DNA of 64,000 bases from assembly GCF_029227915.1 (NCBI RefSeq), contig NC_079882.1:19108501-19172500 (forward strand), read 5' to 3'. Shown here piece after piece: positions 8,622 to 20,523 of this stretch (within the stretch, counting starts at the first letter, position 1; each line of letters begins with the position of its first letter). The notes beneath the pieces are model-generated. The model was given only the letters and a program-made list of their open reading frames with translations, was not told the origin of the DNA and ran no database searches. Made by a program: the position numbers and the translations under genes. This DNA comes from Hydractinia symbiolongicarpus (lineage: Eukaryota; Cnidaria; Hydrozoa; Anthoathecata; Hydractiniidae).

Positions 8622-11600
8622 AGTTTTTACTTCAAAACGCTCCCGATAATATGTTTCGTTGCACAAACATGTGATATATCGCGTGACGGATTTACGAAAT
8701 AAGATATCCAAAAAAGTCTTTTTTAACCAGATGTGTATAGTTGCTTAGCAACAAAATAATTTTTAAGTTTTTTAATTTGGGAAATAATTTTTACTTTGTT
8801 CCAATATATTTTTTAGAATTTGACACAATCGGCGATTTATTCTCCTACAGAATTCCTCTCAATTCCCCACTCTTTAGGAATTCCTCCTTTTTTTTCACAG
8901 TAATTCTCCCCTGACTCACATCAGTCAATACGGCAGGTGTATATAACATTTGCTTATGTAAAAATAAAGTTCATTGCTTGTTAGAAATGTGCAACAGAAC
9001 GTTTTAAAGATTGCGTGACAAAACCCATCTGTTAATTTATTAATATTAATTGATTAATTTATTCACTTCGTTAGAGCGTGTTTACTTTTTTTCATGTTTA
9101 ATGACGTCATATCAACATTTTAAAATCTTTTTTTGTTCCTAGATTTTTATTCTTTTAAAGGAGAGGCGAACAAAAAACTTTTTTGTGGCAGCCACAAAAT
9201 AAATTTTAGGCGAGGTAGCAAAAATTAAGGAACGTCTAAATCCCAAAATCTACTAAAATAACTACTATAACGATACACAAATAACTATGTTTCCTAAATA
9301 AATATCCATATTCCTTCCTAGCAACATTTTTACAAAGTTTTTATGGCTGTGTGGGTAAAAAAGAAGCAAGTTTGAGATGTACTTACCAATAAACAATAAA
9401 AATACGGTGAGTATACAAAAAAGGTGTGATATTTTAAAATGCTAATAATTCACCAAAACTTTATTTTGATATATTAATGTATATATTTTTAGAAAGCCTA
9501 TATGCTTACTTATAAAATGGTAAAAAATTATTAAGAGAAAATAAAATTTGAAGGTTTAATAGACACGGAAAAAAGACCCCTCTCCTACAAATGCGATCTC
9601 TTTTACAAAACTACTAATTTCTCAAGTTTGCTGTTTGCTTTTTTGTGATCACAAATTGTCAATAGTCATTGTTATTGTCAATAACCAAGAATATTTTCAT
9701 ACAACCGTAGTGCCAGCATTTTAAAACCTTCGTTAATACTTCTTGGAACTTTATATACATCTTTCACAGCCAATAATAATATTCTTTTCGTATTTTGGTT
9801 CGCTTTTTCACAACATACATCCAACTTCGAACGATGAAATACACAGACCGGAAACTTTCAACAACAAATCGAACCTGCAATATGGCGGTTTCAGTTTTGT
9901 TTACAAATCTATATTTTCTTTATCTTTACTCATGAAATAGTTTACTAAGCTTAGTAATGAAAATAAAAATATTTTTGTCGTGTTATTCAACTAATAGCAT
10001 ATTTTCTAATTTGATCTTTAACTTGTGTATTATTTTTAAAAAAACAGTGTGATCATCGAAGCGAGGCTGTCACTGTAGCGAAAGATCTATTATTGTTTCT
10101 GAAGAATCACCAGTTTAACAAATGTGTAAAAATATTGAGCCATAAAATGAATGCTTCAGCATTCAAGGATAAAAATAAAAACTTGTATTTTGAAATAAAC
10201 TTCTAATGAAGAGATGTTCTGGGTATATTGTGCGTATAATAACGTGTTGTTGTGCTGCAAAGTTTTAAGCCACAAATTCACCTTTTTTAAACAAACAGCT
10301 TTAATTTATTACCCCCTTAATATAAAAACAGCAAATCTTTCAGGAAACCATTTTTTACTTGATTTGATGCTAACTAAATATTACAAAAACTAAACAATTG
10401 TCAAAGTTTTACGGGATATTCCAGACCAGCGGATCTGGTCTTTGAAATTATCTCAGGCATCATGAATTTTCAATCAGAGCAGCCGTGCCACGGCTGTTCG
10501 CCTCTCCTTCGCGGTGAGCTTCCACTCGGAAACGAAATGAAACTAATGGGAATAAATATTTGTGATTTCTAGAATCTAATTGGGTGTTGAAATTTTTTTA
10601 AATCATCAATTTTCTTGTGGACAGGAATGGGAAAAATATAAAAACAAAAGAATAATCGGAAGATAGCCAATCAGATTTAAGTATTTTACTTGAGTGGAAA
10701 TTTAGCTTTATCACTTAATTGCTTAATCTGGAATCCAGTGTTCTTTTTCTTTTTCTAGGAACGAGGTTGGTAATCACCTTAAGTCAAGTTTATTGCATCA
10801 ATTCTAACCGAGACAAAACTCGCTTTATGGAATCTTTTTGTATATGACAATATTGCGGAAAAGAAGGTTTGCGTTGTTTTTTTATACCATATAATATTGG
10901 ATGGCGTGCAATGAATAATAAATATCTGAAATGATTTATTATGAACCAGAGAACTCTTGTAACGCCCACCCCTAAACATCGGGAACTTATATAGTTAAAG
11001 AAAAAGAAATAAGTCATACAAATATTCTTTATAAAACATTGTTTTTAACACGATTTTTTCTTTGTATATAAATAAATTTTACAGCTAATGTAAGTAAAAA
11101 CGTTCGATGTTTTCATTTGAAGATTTCATTTTTATTTCCTCTTTTTTTTATATAACCCTTAGACATCGAATTATTATTAAAACTAGAAATCCATGGTTTT
11201 TCGCTAACAATCTTTTGCATTCAGCGCGATTTCTGGCTACCTGCTTTCAAAATGTTAAAGAAATTGGGCACTGCCGGAGAGAAAGTTGAATTCTATTTCA
11301 AATGGGACTTTATTTTAATATCTCAAACTTGATTGATCACGAGTTGCGGCTAATAGATGGCATGTCGTCGATCTTGCTACGACACTAATTGACGTTCTAA
11401 AATTTTAGGGGTTAAAATAGACTTGCAAGCATAATTTAGAAAGTTTAGCTTGAGACCACCAAAACTGCTACATGAAGAAAAAAGCTCTTTTTCCGTTTTA
11501 AAGCTACCTTAACTGCAACCTTAAATAAGCTTCTGACACAGAGAAAAACTGCAACGCAAGGTCCCCAATAAATTTGAACTTCTGCCTGAAAAATTATTTT

Positions 11601-13850
11601 CTAAGATCGAATTTAATATTCACATAGTCACCAAATTACGTCTCTATTCGATTGATATTAACGACAAAACGCGATCTGGAATGTTTAAAAGCTCTGATGT
11701 TACAGATGCTCTTCCAATACGGATAAGCCAAACTACTGATCGTTGCGGTAAAGATAGACAACACGTTTTTTTTAATAAGACACATTTCAGAGCTACACGA
11801 GGCTCGAACCCATCAATAAACAAAGCAACTTATAAGCAACAACCAGCCTGAAAACAGGGATTACAAAAACAGAAAATAGTTTTGTTTTACAAAATATGCA
11901 AGTTTCAATACGATGTCAAGCGTCATTAACCGGTAGCACCTGATCAAACACGTAAATTTGACCTTCTCAACTAGATACTCATCAAGTAACACTATCGCCT
12001 GTTAAATGCAAAAATTTAAGCATAAATGCGCCTCGGCCAAATTTTAAACATTTAAGTAGGGTTTATACTCTGCAATAAATAGCATCGCATTTGTGACGCT
12101 GTTTGTTATTAATAAATAAATTTAAAGTCGACTTTAACTAACATTATTAGCATATTTGCGATCAGTTTTATCAGTTTTTCTCATATCTTTTTCACTCTGC
12201 AGCTTTTTTTATAAACTTTAGAAATCCTTACACACGTGAACGATTAATGTGAAAAATACTTGAAGAAAAACATATGCCTAAAAAAATGTCGAAACAAAAA
12301 CTTTCGAGCGATCATTCCTGAAAATGTGCACAAGTGCAAAGAATCCAGCTTGATATTTTTCTTGGTACTAATTCTACCACCCCGTCCAGCTTTAAATATT
12401 TTAATCCCCGCTTAATGATAGAAAAAGTCTCATGATGAGAAGAGTTCCACAGTTAAAATAACGCCAAATTTGCAGTCGCTAACACCAGCCGCATATCAGA
12501 AAACAAAAAAAAAGCCCTGGAAAAAAGATTGAACCTCTTGGCGTGGATTTTGATGTTCGCCAAAATTACCTTCACTTAATATACCTTACGCAGCATATGC
12601 ATTTTTTCGTTATTATATATACATCAATAAGCAGTTTTAAGTTTATAAGGTAATTTTTACGAATCGGCTGTAACCCTTTTTTAAGAGCGATAAAACGATG
12701 GTAAATTTTGAACATAAAACATAGACGTCACATTACCTACACCTTATGAACACGAGAAACTAACTAATCAAAAAGGAAAGCAAGGATTTCTTCACTCCAA
12801 ATAATAAGCGTCCCTAGCAAATAAGCGTCCATGTTTAACTGACGCTCTCTATAAAAGTTGTACTTTCTAAAAATCATCTTAATCACACTAGCGGAACATA
12901 CATAACAAAAAATTCACCTTACCATTTCTCCTCAAGTAAAGCATTTTTCATTGGTGCACTATACACCTACGCAACGAGTCTTCACACATGACATTATATT
13001 CTTTGAAAATAAAGTTCTTATTTTTTGTTTGTTTTGTTTTTCTTTTTTACGTTCTTTATTTATATTTCTTATTTTTAAGCTCTTCTTTTTTTATTTCTCT
13101 TTTTTTCTTAAAACATAAAGATATTATTAAACTTTACATCTCATAATATTATATCCCTTTTTTATTTTTTTAAGCTATTGTCTAGTATAGAATATATTTC
13201 TTCTCCGTGTTTATTAGACCGCCAGTAGGACGTTGCAAAATTTAATTTAAAAAAGCAATAAAAAATATATAAAACGCCTTTTTTCCCGAACATAAAAATG
13301 TCAAAAAATCAATTACACTAAAAAGCTATACGCGTACATCAGTAAAATGCGACTAATTCTCCAAGTTTCATCCCTCTTCATTCTTCTTCTGTCCTAATTA
13401 AATATATTTTTAAGGGGATTTTTTTTTTTATTTTTTTTTCCGAAAAATGTGTTACATTAGGAATACATTCGGAAAAAACACATTCTTTTCAAGTATAACT
13501 CGACTTTGATTGGGATAAATTATTAAAACATAATTCATAAGAATAAAGAATCATTCTCAGAACAGCTGAAAAGCATATGTTTTTTCTAGTTTTTTAGATG
13601 TGTCCAATTTCTTTCATAGTAACTTATATTTGCCAGTACTTAACAACTCAAAGAGATAAAATATATTCTGTTTTCTTTTAAAATTAGTTTTACTTATTCA
13701 GTATTAGCAGTGCATCTTTGAATTTCCGCGCCCGAAGGCGTTGGAAATTCTTTAAAACCGTCGTTTTTTTTCTTTTGGAGCATTTGTGGAGAAAAAATCG
13801 TCCCTGGGATTTCACGTTCCTCTGAGAGGAGGATAGTATTGGTTTTCAAC
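8622..13850. other. intergenic, no gene recognised
   Basis: About 5.2 kb of AT-rich DNA upstream of the channel gene. I found no conserved coding block on either strand. Small features only: a GGAGAGGCG-type hairpin motif around 9158-9185 and again on the other strand near 10480-10512, and long T/A runs at 13020-13160. It may hold untranslated first exons and promoter elements of the channel gene, not identifiable by eye. Confidence 0.4.
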
Positions 13851-13859
13851 TGCTAACGG

Positions 13860-13881
13860 ACTAACTAACTAACTAACTAAC
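13860..13881. repeat. (CTAA)5 microsatellite
   Basis: Five uninterrupted CTAA units just before the 128-bp tandem array. Confidence 0.9.
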
Positions 13882-13952
13882 CCTGTCCCAAATGGTCAAT
13901 TGCAACGTCACAGATTTAAAGTTCGTACCCAAAATTCCTAAGTACTGGGAAG

Positions 13953-14485
13953 TCATCTAAATGACGTTTCAGGCAAAAAATGGTATTTGTTTTCGACAAA
14001 ATTTGGCACAGTTAACAAAAAATGTATGCTGAACATAATGGTGACATTATAATTTGAATTTTTGTCACCTAAATGTCATTTTAGGCCAAAATTGGTTCAA
14101 AAATTAAAACTACTTTATTTTCAACAAAATTTGGCACAGTTAACAAATAAAGTATGCTGAACATAATGATGACATCAAAATTTTGATTTTTGTCACCTAA
14201 ATGTCATTTTAGGCCAAATTAGTTCAAAAATTAAAACTACTTTATTTTCAACAAAATTTGGCACAGTTAACAAATAAAGTATGCTGAACATGATGGTGAC
14301 ATCAAAATTTTGGTTTTTTGTTACCTTATGTCATTTTAGGCCAAAATTGGTCCAAAAATTAAAACTACTTTATTTTCGAGAAAATTTGGCACAGATCACA
14401 AAAAAAGTATGCTGAACATGATGGTGACATCAAAATTTGGATTTTTTGACAACTAAATGCCGTTTAAGACCATAAACGTTTCAAT
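13953..14485 (+). repeat. minisatellite, four copies of a ~128-bp unit
   Basis: The marker TATGCTGAAC occurs at 14025, 14153, 14280 and 14408, a period of 127-128 bp. Each unit contains AAAATTTGGCACAG, then TATGCTGAACATRATG, GTGACAT, and TGTCACCTAAATGTCATTTT. The two inner units are closest to each other; the edge units are more diverged, as expected for unequal exchange. No long open frame spans the array. Confidence 0.92.
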
Positions 14486-15465
14486 CGCAAGACTTTCAAC
14501 CATGAATGATAGGCTGTATTTTTTTTAGCAATTTCTTTTAAAATGTGAGTTTATTATGACACGTTTCGTTTTGTTTGCGTTTGTTGTAAAATATAATGTC
14601 ACTTGCGTGGTTTATCTTCAGAGCTTCATGCACCAAACCTCTTCGAATGTTTAGCACGATAACACAACGAATTAGCAGGTTGTCATCAAATATTTTAGTA
14701 GCGAGCGGAAATTCTTAGAGCTCCCAGGGCTTCTTGTTGTTATTTCGTTTCTTGTGTAGAGCAATCCAGTGAATGTAAATTTGTTGAAAGTTATCCACTG
14801 AATTCCAAATCATTTCAGAATAAAATTTAAATTGTATTGTAAGCCATGATAATTATCCTCGATTCATTCTCATTTAATAGAAAAATGCTATGGAGTCTGG
14901 GATGGAAGCTATTTTCAGCCCATTAGTTATATGTCCGCAAATGTGATAGCACGTCAAAAGTATATTTTAAAAAAAAATAAAAAATAGAAAAACCTGCTCG
15001 GGTACTGAGTAGATATATACGCATGTAATTAAATACATGGAATAAATAAGTCAAGCAAAAAGATTAAAACACTGGGAAATCAATTCCTTGTTTCTTACAA
15101 ACTTATTTCTTCAAATATAATATAAGTAAGAGCCACACCTACTGGCTTCCAACGTTCATTGCTTTAAAAAGACACTTTTTCAAAAAAACTAGCTGTTTGT
15201 TCACAATTTGACACACAACATCAAATTCCATCCCATCTCTTTGCAAAGCCATGGAAGCAAGGTTGTTATAGAAAGAAAGAGTATTAACAACATGGCAAAT
15301 GTTTTTAACCGGACCATGAGATTCCTTTGTCGAATTTTTATAACGTTAAATTTGCATAGAAAAGCGTCTTTAAGCGAAACTTTGTGTTTTTTTTAGCCAC
15401 ACTAGTTAATTTATTCTCTTTTTTTGGCAAATATTTTCGAACTGATAACCGCACACGAAGTTAAG
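14486..15465. other. intergenic, no gene recognised
   Basis: AT-rich stretch with scattered stops in all frames. Nothing recognisable apart from short A/T runs. Confidence 0.45.
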
Positions 15466-15468
15466 CTA

Positions 15469-16003
15469 GGGCGGATACGAGGAACTTTTTTCATGCGCAT
15501 ACAACAGGACTTGTTTCATTCTAGGCGCCTGGAAATGTTGCGTGTGTAGCCACCACAAAAACCAACAAAAAGATTTTATCAACGAAACAAGGGAAAATAG
15601 AATCACGCAACGGCTTTGTCGACCAAGAAGATGAATCTAGAAACGTGATAAAAGGCTCCTGGCGGAAAAATAATCAGTTGGCTGGCGTCAAATATATTCC
15701 TCTGGCAGGTAATAGACCACACAATTATGCTACGACTATATGGCACTAGTTCACAGATTATATTATAAATGAGGGCAAACGCTCAACTTTTTTTCAGCTT
15801 TTTTACATATAAAAATCAAGAATTATATGCTGAATGTAAATTGCAGCAACCTGTGACGAAACAATGAAACATGTCAAGTTGCCGGCATAAAATTTGTCCC
15901 CACAAATTTGTCCTCATATCGCAGGATACTATTGGACTTTTATATGCGCGTGCAATGCATCGTGTTGCATTGCATGTATATGTAAAAAATCCCTCATGTC
16001 CCC
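15469..16003 (+). mobile_element. internally deleted PIF/Harbinger element
   Basis: The left end (GGGCGG..ACGAGGAAC then TTTCATGCGCAT) resembles the terminal sequence at 62574 in front of the intact transposase (GGCGCCACGAGGAAC then TTTTCATGCGC). The right end (GTTGCATTGCATGTATATG, then A-rich, then CATGTCCCC) is a diverged reverse complement of it. CTA flanks both sides (15466-15468 and 16004-16006), consistent with the 3-bp target duplication of this superfamily. Between the ends only the transposase C-terminus survives. A local hairpin (TGCAATGCA...TGCATTGCA) lies at about 15948-15978, close to the right end. Confidence 0.7.
15525..15749 (+). pseudogene. Harbinger transposase C-terminal remnant
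   Basis: A 74-codon open stretch with no start codon, ending in TAG. Its middle, GFVDQEDESRNVIKGSWR, lines up with GLVDRENERGEIIEGAWR of the intact transposase at the right end of this window (its residues around 365-382), and NRPHNYATTI matches the position of NRSSNQAKAI. The catalytic domain is absent, so it cannot transpose itself. Confidence 0.72.
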
Positions 16004-16006
16004 CTA

Positions 16007-16570
16007 GCTTTAGGGGCTATCACATCAGTTTACTCAGATCTCATCTTTATTAACAAACTCTCACATAACACTACTGTCCAGCAAACCAGGTTGGTTTTTC
16101 TTTTTTGTGCAAGTGTTTTCTGTACATTAAAAACATATATATTAGAAAAAACACTTTGTTCAACAAATTTGTCTGATTTTTTAATGTTTTTGCTGAATAT
16201 TTCAGCCCAGCTAAACGAGATCATATGCCAGGCACCTTAGTAGTTTGGCGAACCATGACAGATGACATAGCAATGGGAATATGCAAAGTCAAGTAAAAAA
16301 CGTACCACAAGTGAAGGGATTATAAAGTACGACATAAAAGATTTACATACTGCAATAAATTTGGGATTGCAAAATGCGACAAAATGAGTTACAAAGTGCG
16401 ACAGGATTACAAAGTTCGACAGGATTACACAGTGATGCACTACAGTTAAAAGCCTCAGGAGAGTTTTGATCACAAAGTCTGTTGGCAACGCTTGATGTAA
16501 AATCAAAATATTTTAATAAGATAGATAAGTCAGAACATCACTTAGTATTAGTGGTCTTCAAGGTAATGAA
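16007..16570. other. intergenic with a short 18-bp tandem repeat
   Basis: No gene recognised. At about 16389-16435 an 18-bp unit close to TACAAAGTGCGACAGGAT is repeated two and a half times, with a looser copy upstream near 16365. Confidence 0.5.
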
Positions 16571-16699
16571 ATGTCTGAACAAGAGAGAGAATTTCATCTA
16601 CAGAGTGACAGTGAAAGTGGAGATGAGAGGATGTTAAGCTATGACAAATACGAAGCTGACGATGATTCTTTTTCGGAATCCTCTTCGGAGGAAAGTTAG
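16571..16699 (+). CDS. short acidic open frame (42 aa) or first exon
   Basis: ATG at 16571 opens 42 codons ending at TAG 16697-16699. The product begins MSEQEREFHLQSDSESGDE and ends in DDDSFSESSSEES: very rich in Asp, Glu and Ser, with no low-complexity DNA underneath. The G+C content is above its surroundings. Such acidic N-termini are typical of DNA-transposon transposases and of some nuclear proteins, so this could be a first exon (a GTTAGT sits over the stop) or a remnant of the transposon cluster here. No function is claimed. Confidence 0.35.
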   Translation: MSEQEREFHLQSDSESGDERMLSYDKYEADDDSFSESSSEES

Positions 16700-16963
16700 T
16701 AATATATTTGCTGCACATAAAAAACGTTGCTATAGTTAAACTCTTCCTTCTTGTACTTTTTTTCCATGTGTGTATTGGTCCATCCGCGTATATTAAGTTT
16801 TGTCAGGAGATCATGCTAGCCTAGAACAGCGTAGCAAACAGTTGCAGGGCCTAATTTCATAACTTTTTTAAGAAAACCTACAACAATGGCTGTCAATATT
16901 AGTTACTCTACTTTTAAACCAAGGTAATCCGTTTAAACGTACAAAAATATGCCTAAAAGTCTT

Positions 16964-17158
16964 TCAAGTTGTGGCAAGCAAAATCATAAAACGTGTCGCT
17001 ACCGTTGCTGCATCATCTCCATTATTAGACCGACCATTTATAAGAAAAAAAGGAACTGCGGATAATTTTTCGTAGCATTTTTTTTCCTCATCTTTGTCTT
17101 TATGCAACGCCAATGTTACATCCCAGATACAGGTTCGTTCAGGCCATTTATTTCTCAA
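16964..17158 (-). pseudogene. MADF-like DNA-binding domain fragment
   Basis: The minus strand reads NKWPERTCIWDVTLALHKDK followed by DEEKKCYEKLSA. A conserved Trp-Asp, then about ten residues to K/R-D-K, then an amphipathic KK..YEKL helix is the first part of a MADF (Myb/SANT-like) domain. PIF/Harbinger elements commonly carry a second gene of Myb/MADF type, and a Harbinger derivative lies 1 kb away, so this may be a piece of such an accessory gene. The domain breaks off after KLSA. Confidence is limited by the short match. Confidence 0.42.
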
Positions 17159-17199
17159 AAAAATGCTTCGTAAATTTTTTTTTAACTATTTTTTTTTTA

Positions 17200-17540
17200 A
17201 TTATTTTTTTATCAACTGTATTTATTATGTTCCGAAAGTTATTCCTGTCGGGCTCTTAAAACAAAAGATTTACCAAATTTCAATTGAAAAAAATCCTGCG
17301 TGAAAACAAAAAAGATGAACACGTCCATCTTTTTGAGGAGCCTGATGAGTAAATACTGACAGGTAAAAAGACATCAGTTTTTTAAAAAAATACACGATCC
17401 GTTTTGACCTATGACTCTTCCATCAGGTTTAATTCTTCCGTTTAAAATGATCGTGTATTTCAGCTTTTCCACGATCAGGGTGATCATCTTATTTTAGTGT
17501 TTGACTGTATTTTGCTTACACTAAAAAAAGTGTTTGCATT
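17200..17540. other. gene-free stretch with a small inverted repeat
   Basis: AAATACACGATC at about 17388 and GATCGTGTATTT at about 17449 form 12-bp inverted ends around 50 bp, and AAAGATG...CATCTTT lies just before. Otherwise nothing. Confidence 0.5.
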
Positions 17541-17547
17541 TAATATT

Positions 17548-17636
17548 TAAAATTTGCCCCATGTTTTTTGCTCCATCTGGAAAGATAGATCGCAGCCACT
17601 TTGCTTTCGAATTCGCTATTTACAATTCGCCTCGCG
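17548..17636 (+). repeat. dispersed repeat, copy 1 (second copy at 21461-21546)
   Basis: CCATGTTTTTTGCTCC, then GATAGATCGCAGC, GAATTC and ACAATTCGCCTCG recur with modest divergence as ACTATGTTTTTTGTTCC, GATATTTTGCAGC, GAATTC and ACAATTCGCTTCG at 21461-21546. Both copies stand near a CCTCG-type inverted repeat. Confidence 0.6.
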
Positions 17637-17677
17637 GGTTTGTTGCCTATGCCAAAGCCACTAGCGCTTACTTGACC

Positions 17678-17720
17678 CGGCCTCGATGTTAAAAAGGCAA
17701 AAGCCCCTGGGGACGAGGTT
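17678..17720 (-). repeat. CCTCG/CCCAGGGC inverted-repeat element, copy 1
   Basis: Begins GCCTCG and ends CCCCTGGGGACGAGGTT, a short foldback of the same family as the elements at 20451 and 21233. The left end is worn. No coding capacity. Confidence 0.5.
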
Positions 17721-18369
17721 GTCCTTAACACGGAGAATTCGGCAAATGCAACCGAGAACTCAGCAAGAAAGCCAGCTGACTCATTTTTATTTCCATTGAT
17801 AACAATGTTTATTATAAATATTTGTAATTCAAGAATCCGAATAAATCTCTTCGATAATCGGTTTAAATTTTAAAACTCTTATAATACAAGAACAACTTAC
17901 CAAGGCGTAAGCCATAACTATTTCTTGTTCGTAAATGCGCCATTATGGTTTTCAATCTTTGCTTACGTTGTCAAAATAAATGATTACCACGTAGTTCAAT
18001 TTAAACTGTTGTCTGTTTCAAACTGTTTCAAACAGCCTTGTGTGAAAAGTGAAATTTCACTGATTTTTATAATCTAATGAAAAAAAACAACTTATTTAGT
18101 TAACACATTTCACTTGTTAGTTTTTTTTTTCTTTGTTAAAATCAAAGACAAAATGCGAGCCATAGAAATTAATTTCTTTTTCTTTATTTATTCTTCAGAT
18201 AAAGTTTTCATTTTAAATAAGAGGGAGATTGTGCTTGATAATAATTTAGTAGAGACAGAAAGCGAGCTGCTGCGTCATAAAACTTCCTAAGCAACACAAA
18301 CAAACACAAAAAAAACAACGAAAAAAAGTAATTTACCATAGCAACAAAGATAAAACTTGGTGACTTTTA

Positions 18370-18775
18370 ATATTTCTCTAAAATTCTGAAAAGCGGACAC
18401 CTATAACTAACGGAAAAATTTCATTACAGTGGAGGAATCCTAGTAAAAGCCTCATGGCAAGCTTTCTAAATAGCGAACAAAGAATCAGCAAACACTCCAA
18501 TTAACGGACACATTTTTCTTCATCAAAAGGACTTTTGGCGATGTTTTCTTTCTAATTACCGGACACTCTAAACAAGGGGCAAATTTCACTACATAGGACA
18601 AGCTATTAGCAGGCACGTCTTTATGAGTTTATTGGTTAGAGTATACATCAATTTTTTGACTCAACAACGAAAAAGCTCAAGAATTGTTAACTTTCTAATA
18701 TGCAGACACATCTAATAAGCGGACTGGTTTTTTGTACCTATGGTGTCTGCTAATTAGAGAGACTGCTGTATCATA
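18370..18775. repeat. pogo/Tigger-like remnant with repeated CTAATTAGCGGACA-type motif
   Basis: Variants of TAA.(A/T)AGCGGACA occur repeatedly (for example AGCGGACACC near 18393, TTAACGGACAC near 18503, TTACCGGACAC near 18557, AAGCGGACTGG near 18718), ending with GGTGTCTGCTAATTAGAGAG then ACTGCTGTA at about 18740-18771. The terminal TACAG.. with CTCTCTAATTAGCRGACA is the look of pogo/Tigger-type inverted ends. No transposase found. Confidence 0.45.
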
Positions 18776-19275
18776 AAGGATAATAGCATATGAAACAAAA
18801 TTCACGTGCAAACCAATCCAATTAGAAAGCCAAAAAACTAAAACCTAAAAAAAAATTGGCAACCTATACAATTTTTTATAATGTGGAAACTGAATTTCGC
18901 ACGCCAAGCACTTTAAGTAAAGCCTGGAAGTGTGCAAATCACTTAATTTATTTAACTACTTATAGTCTTTTAATGTACGATCTTCGATAGATGAGGCTAA
19001 TTTAATAAATCGACTTTAATATTGAAATAAGAATAAAAATATGATCTGTAAAGCTTGGTGTAATTTTTGGCTGTACGTGACGGTATGTTTTTAGTTCTGG
19101 TCGCTTGTGGTAGTTTTTGATTGCATGTGGCTGTTTGTTGCTGTTTTTTACTTGTTTTGTAATTTGGTTTTTAGAAGCAAATAAGATATGGAATTTTAAA
19201 TGCAAGTCCACAGTACAAACAGATTGATCGTTACACGTTTATTTCTTTCATTTTTGTTGTTGACTTCTCATTTTT

Positions 19276-19402
19276 GTAGTTAGTTAGTTATTGTTGTTGT
19301 TGTTGTTTTGGTTGTTAATGTTGCTATTATTTTGTTTTTGTTTTTACTGTTGTCGTCGTGTTGTTGTTTTTGTTGTTATCGTTGTCGTTGCTGTTGTTGC
19401 TT
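19276..19402 (+). repeat. (GTT)-rich simple repeat
   Basis: Imperfect GTT/GTTTTT low-complexity tract. Confidence 0.85.
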
Positions 19403-20450
19403 AAGCGAAACGTACTAAATAATCAAACAATATATTCATAAAAAAATAGCACTAAATTTCAATAGAAAAAAACACCCAAACTGGGTTTAATATCACGACA
19501 TAAATCCATAAATCCAAACCGTAGCTTGTTCCAGATTTTGCTTTAAAATGTGAAAAGAAATTGTTTTCCCAGCTGAAAATAACATTCTTTTCTTTTTTCT
19601 TTATTATAATGTAAACAGAGAAGAGTGGATGTTAATACTTTTAATTGGCCGAAATTATCATCGAAAAAGTTTTTCTACTTATTATTTGTTACTCTGTTTT
19701 TGCTCCGTTAATACATACAATGCTAATTAGCGATGAAGCAACATAGATCAACTTCTTCCCAGGGCTCTGACTCTAGTTCACTGGGGGTCAGCAATAATAA
19801 AGGGGCTCTGGAAACAAGGGTGAAGTTAGAACCACCTGCGTTGCTTAGCATGTTCGTCATGTGCTGTGCTGAAAGAAATATTAACAGCTTACGGTAAACA
19901 ATGGGAATGGCAGAGATTCTTTGTTTGTTTACCTGCAGAAGAAGAAAAAAAAAATCTGTATAGATGTTTTTATCACAAAATGTTTGTTTGATCGTCTAGC
20001 ATTACACTCCAGGTGGCTGCAAGTTTTTTTATCAATTTAGATGGACTATGCAAGTTCTAATTTGTTCATTTATTTGTGAACATAGCTTTTGCTTGCGAAC
20101 TATACTGAAACGGCAATACCAAGCATATTACATAATTATTAAAAACAAAAATTAAAACATCGTTTTTTTTTATTTCTGCAATATTTAACTGGTGCAGTCA
20201 TTCTTTGCCCTTGCTGTTATAAAAAATTCGTATTTAAAATGATATAAGGATTGTGCATGGATTTTCCCACTTTTTTTAAACTTGTTTTTCTCATTAAATG
20301 AATCTGTGCCCAGTGACCAAAAAAATTGCCTTAATAAATAATTACTCTTGCTACTGCTTTGAAACTTGATATACAATACAATTTACGGCTGTGCCTGACC
20401 GAACGGAAAGAATTTTGAGCCTAGCGTGACCCTGTTCAAATAATTTATTT
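19403..20450. other. intergenic, no gene recognised
   Basis: AT-rich; contains a fragment CCCAGGGCTCTGACTC at about 19758 that resembles one end of the CCTCG inverted-repeat family. Nothing else supportable. Confidence 0.4.
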
Positions 20451-20523
20451 ACCTCAGATCCAGAGCTTTTTAGGTTTCTACATCGAGACAAAATCTAAAC
20501 ATAAAAGCCCTGGGAACGAAGTT
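20451..20523. repeat. CCTCG/CCCAGGGC inverted-repeat element, copy 2
   Basis: ACCTCAGATCCAGAGCTTTT at the left and AAAAGCCCTGGGAACGAAGT at the right are imperfect inverted repeats around a 30-bp centre. Same family as 21233-21313. Confidence 0.65.

Noticed and set aside
11745-11830. tRNA-like B-box (GGGTTCGAGCC on the minus strand near 11796)
   Set aside because: No convincing A-box, acceptor stem or anticodon arm could be folded at the right distance; at best an old tRNA-derived relic.
16389-16435. Possible CRISPR-like short array
   Set aside because: Only two and a half adjacent 18-bp units without spacers in a eukaryotic sequence; it is a simple tandem repeat.
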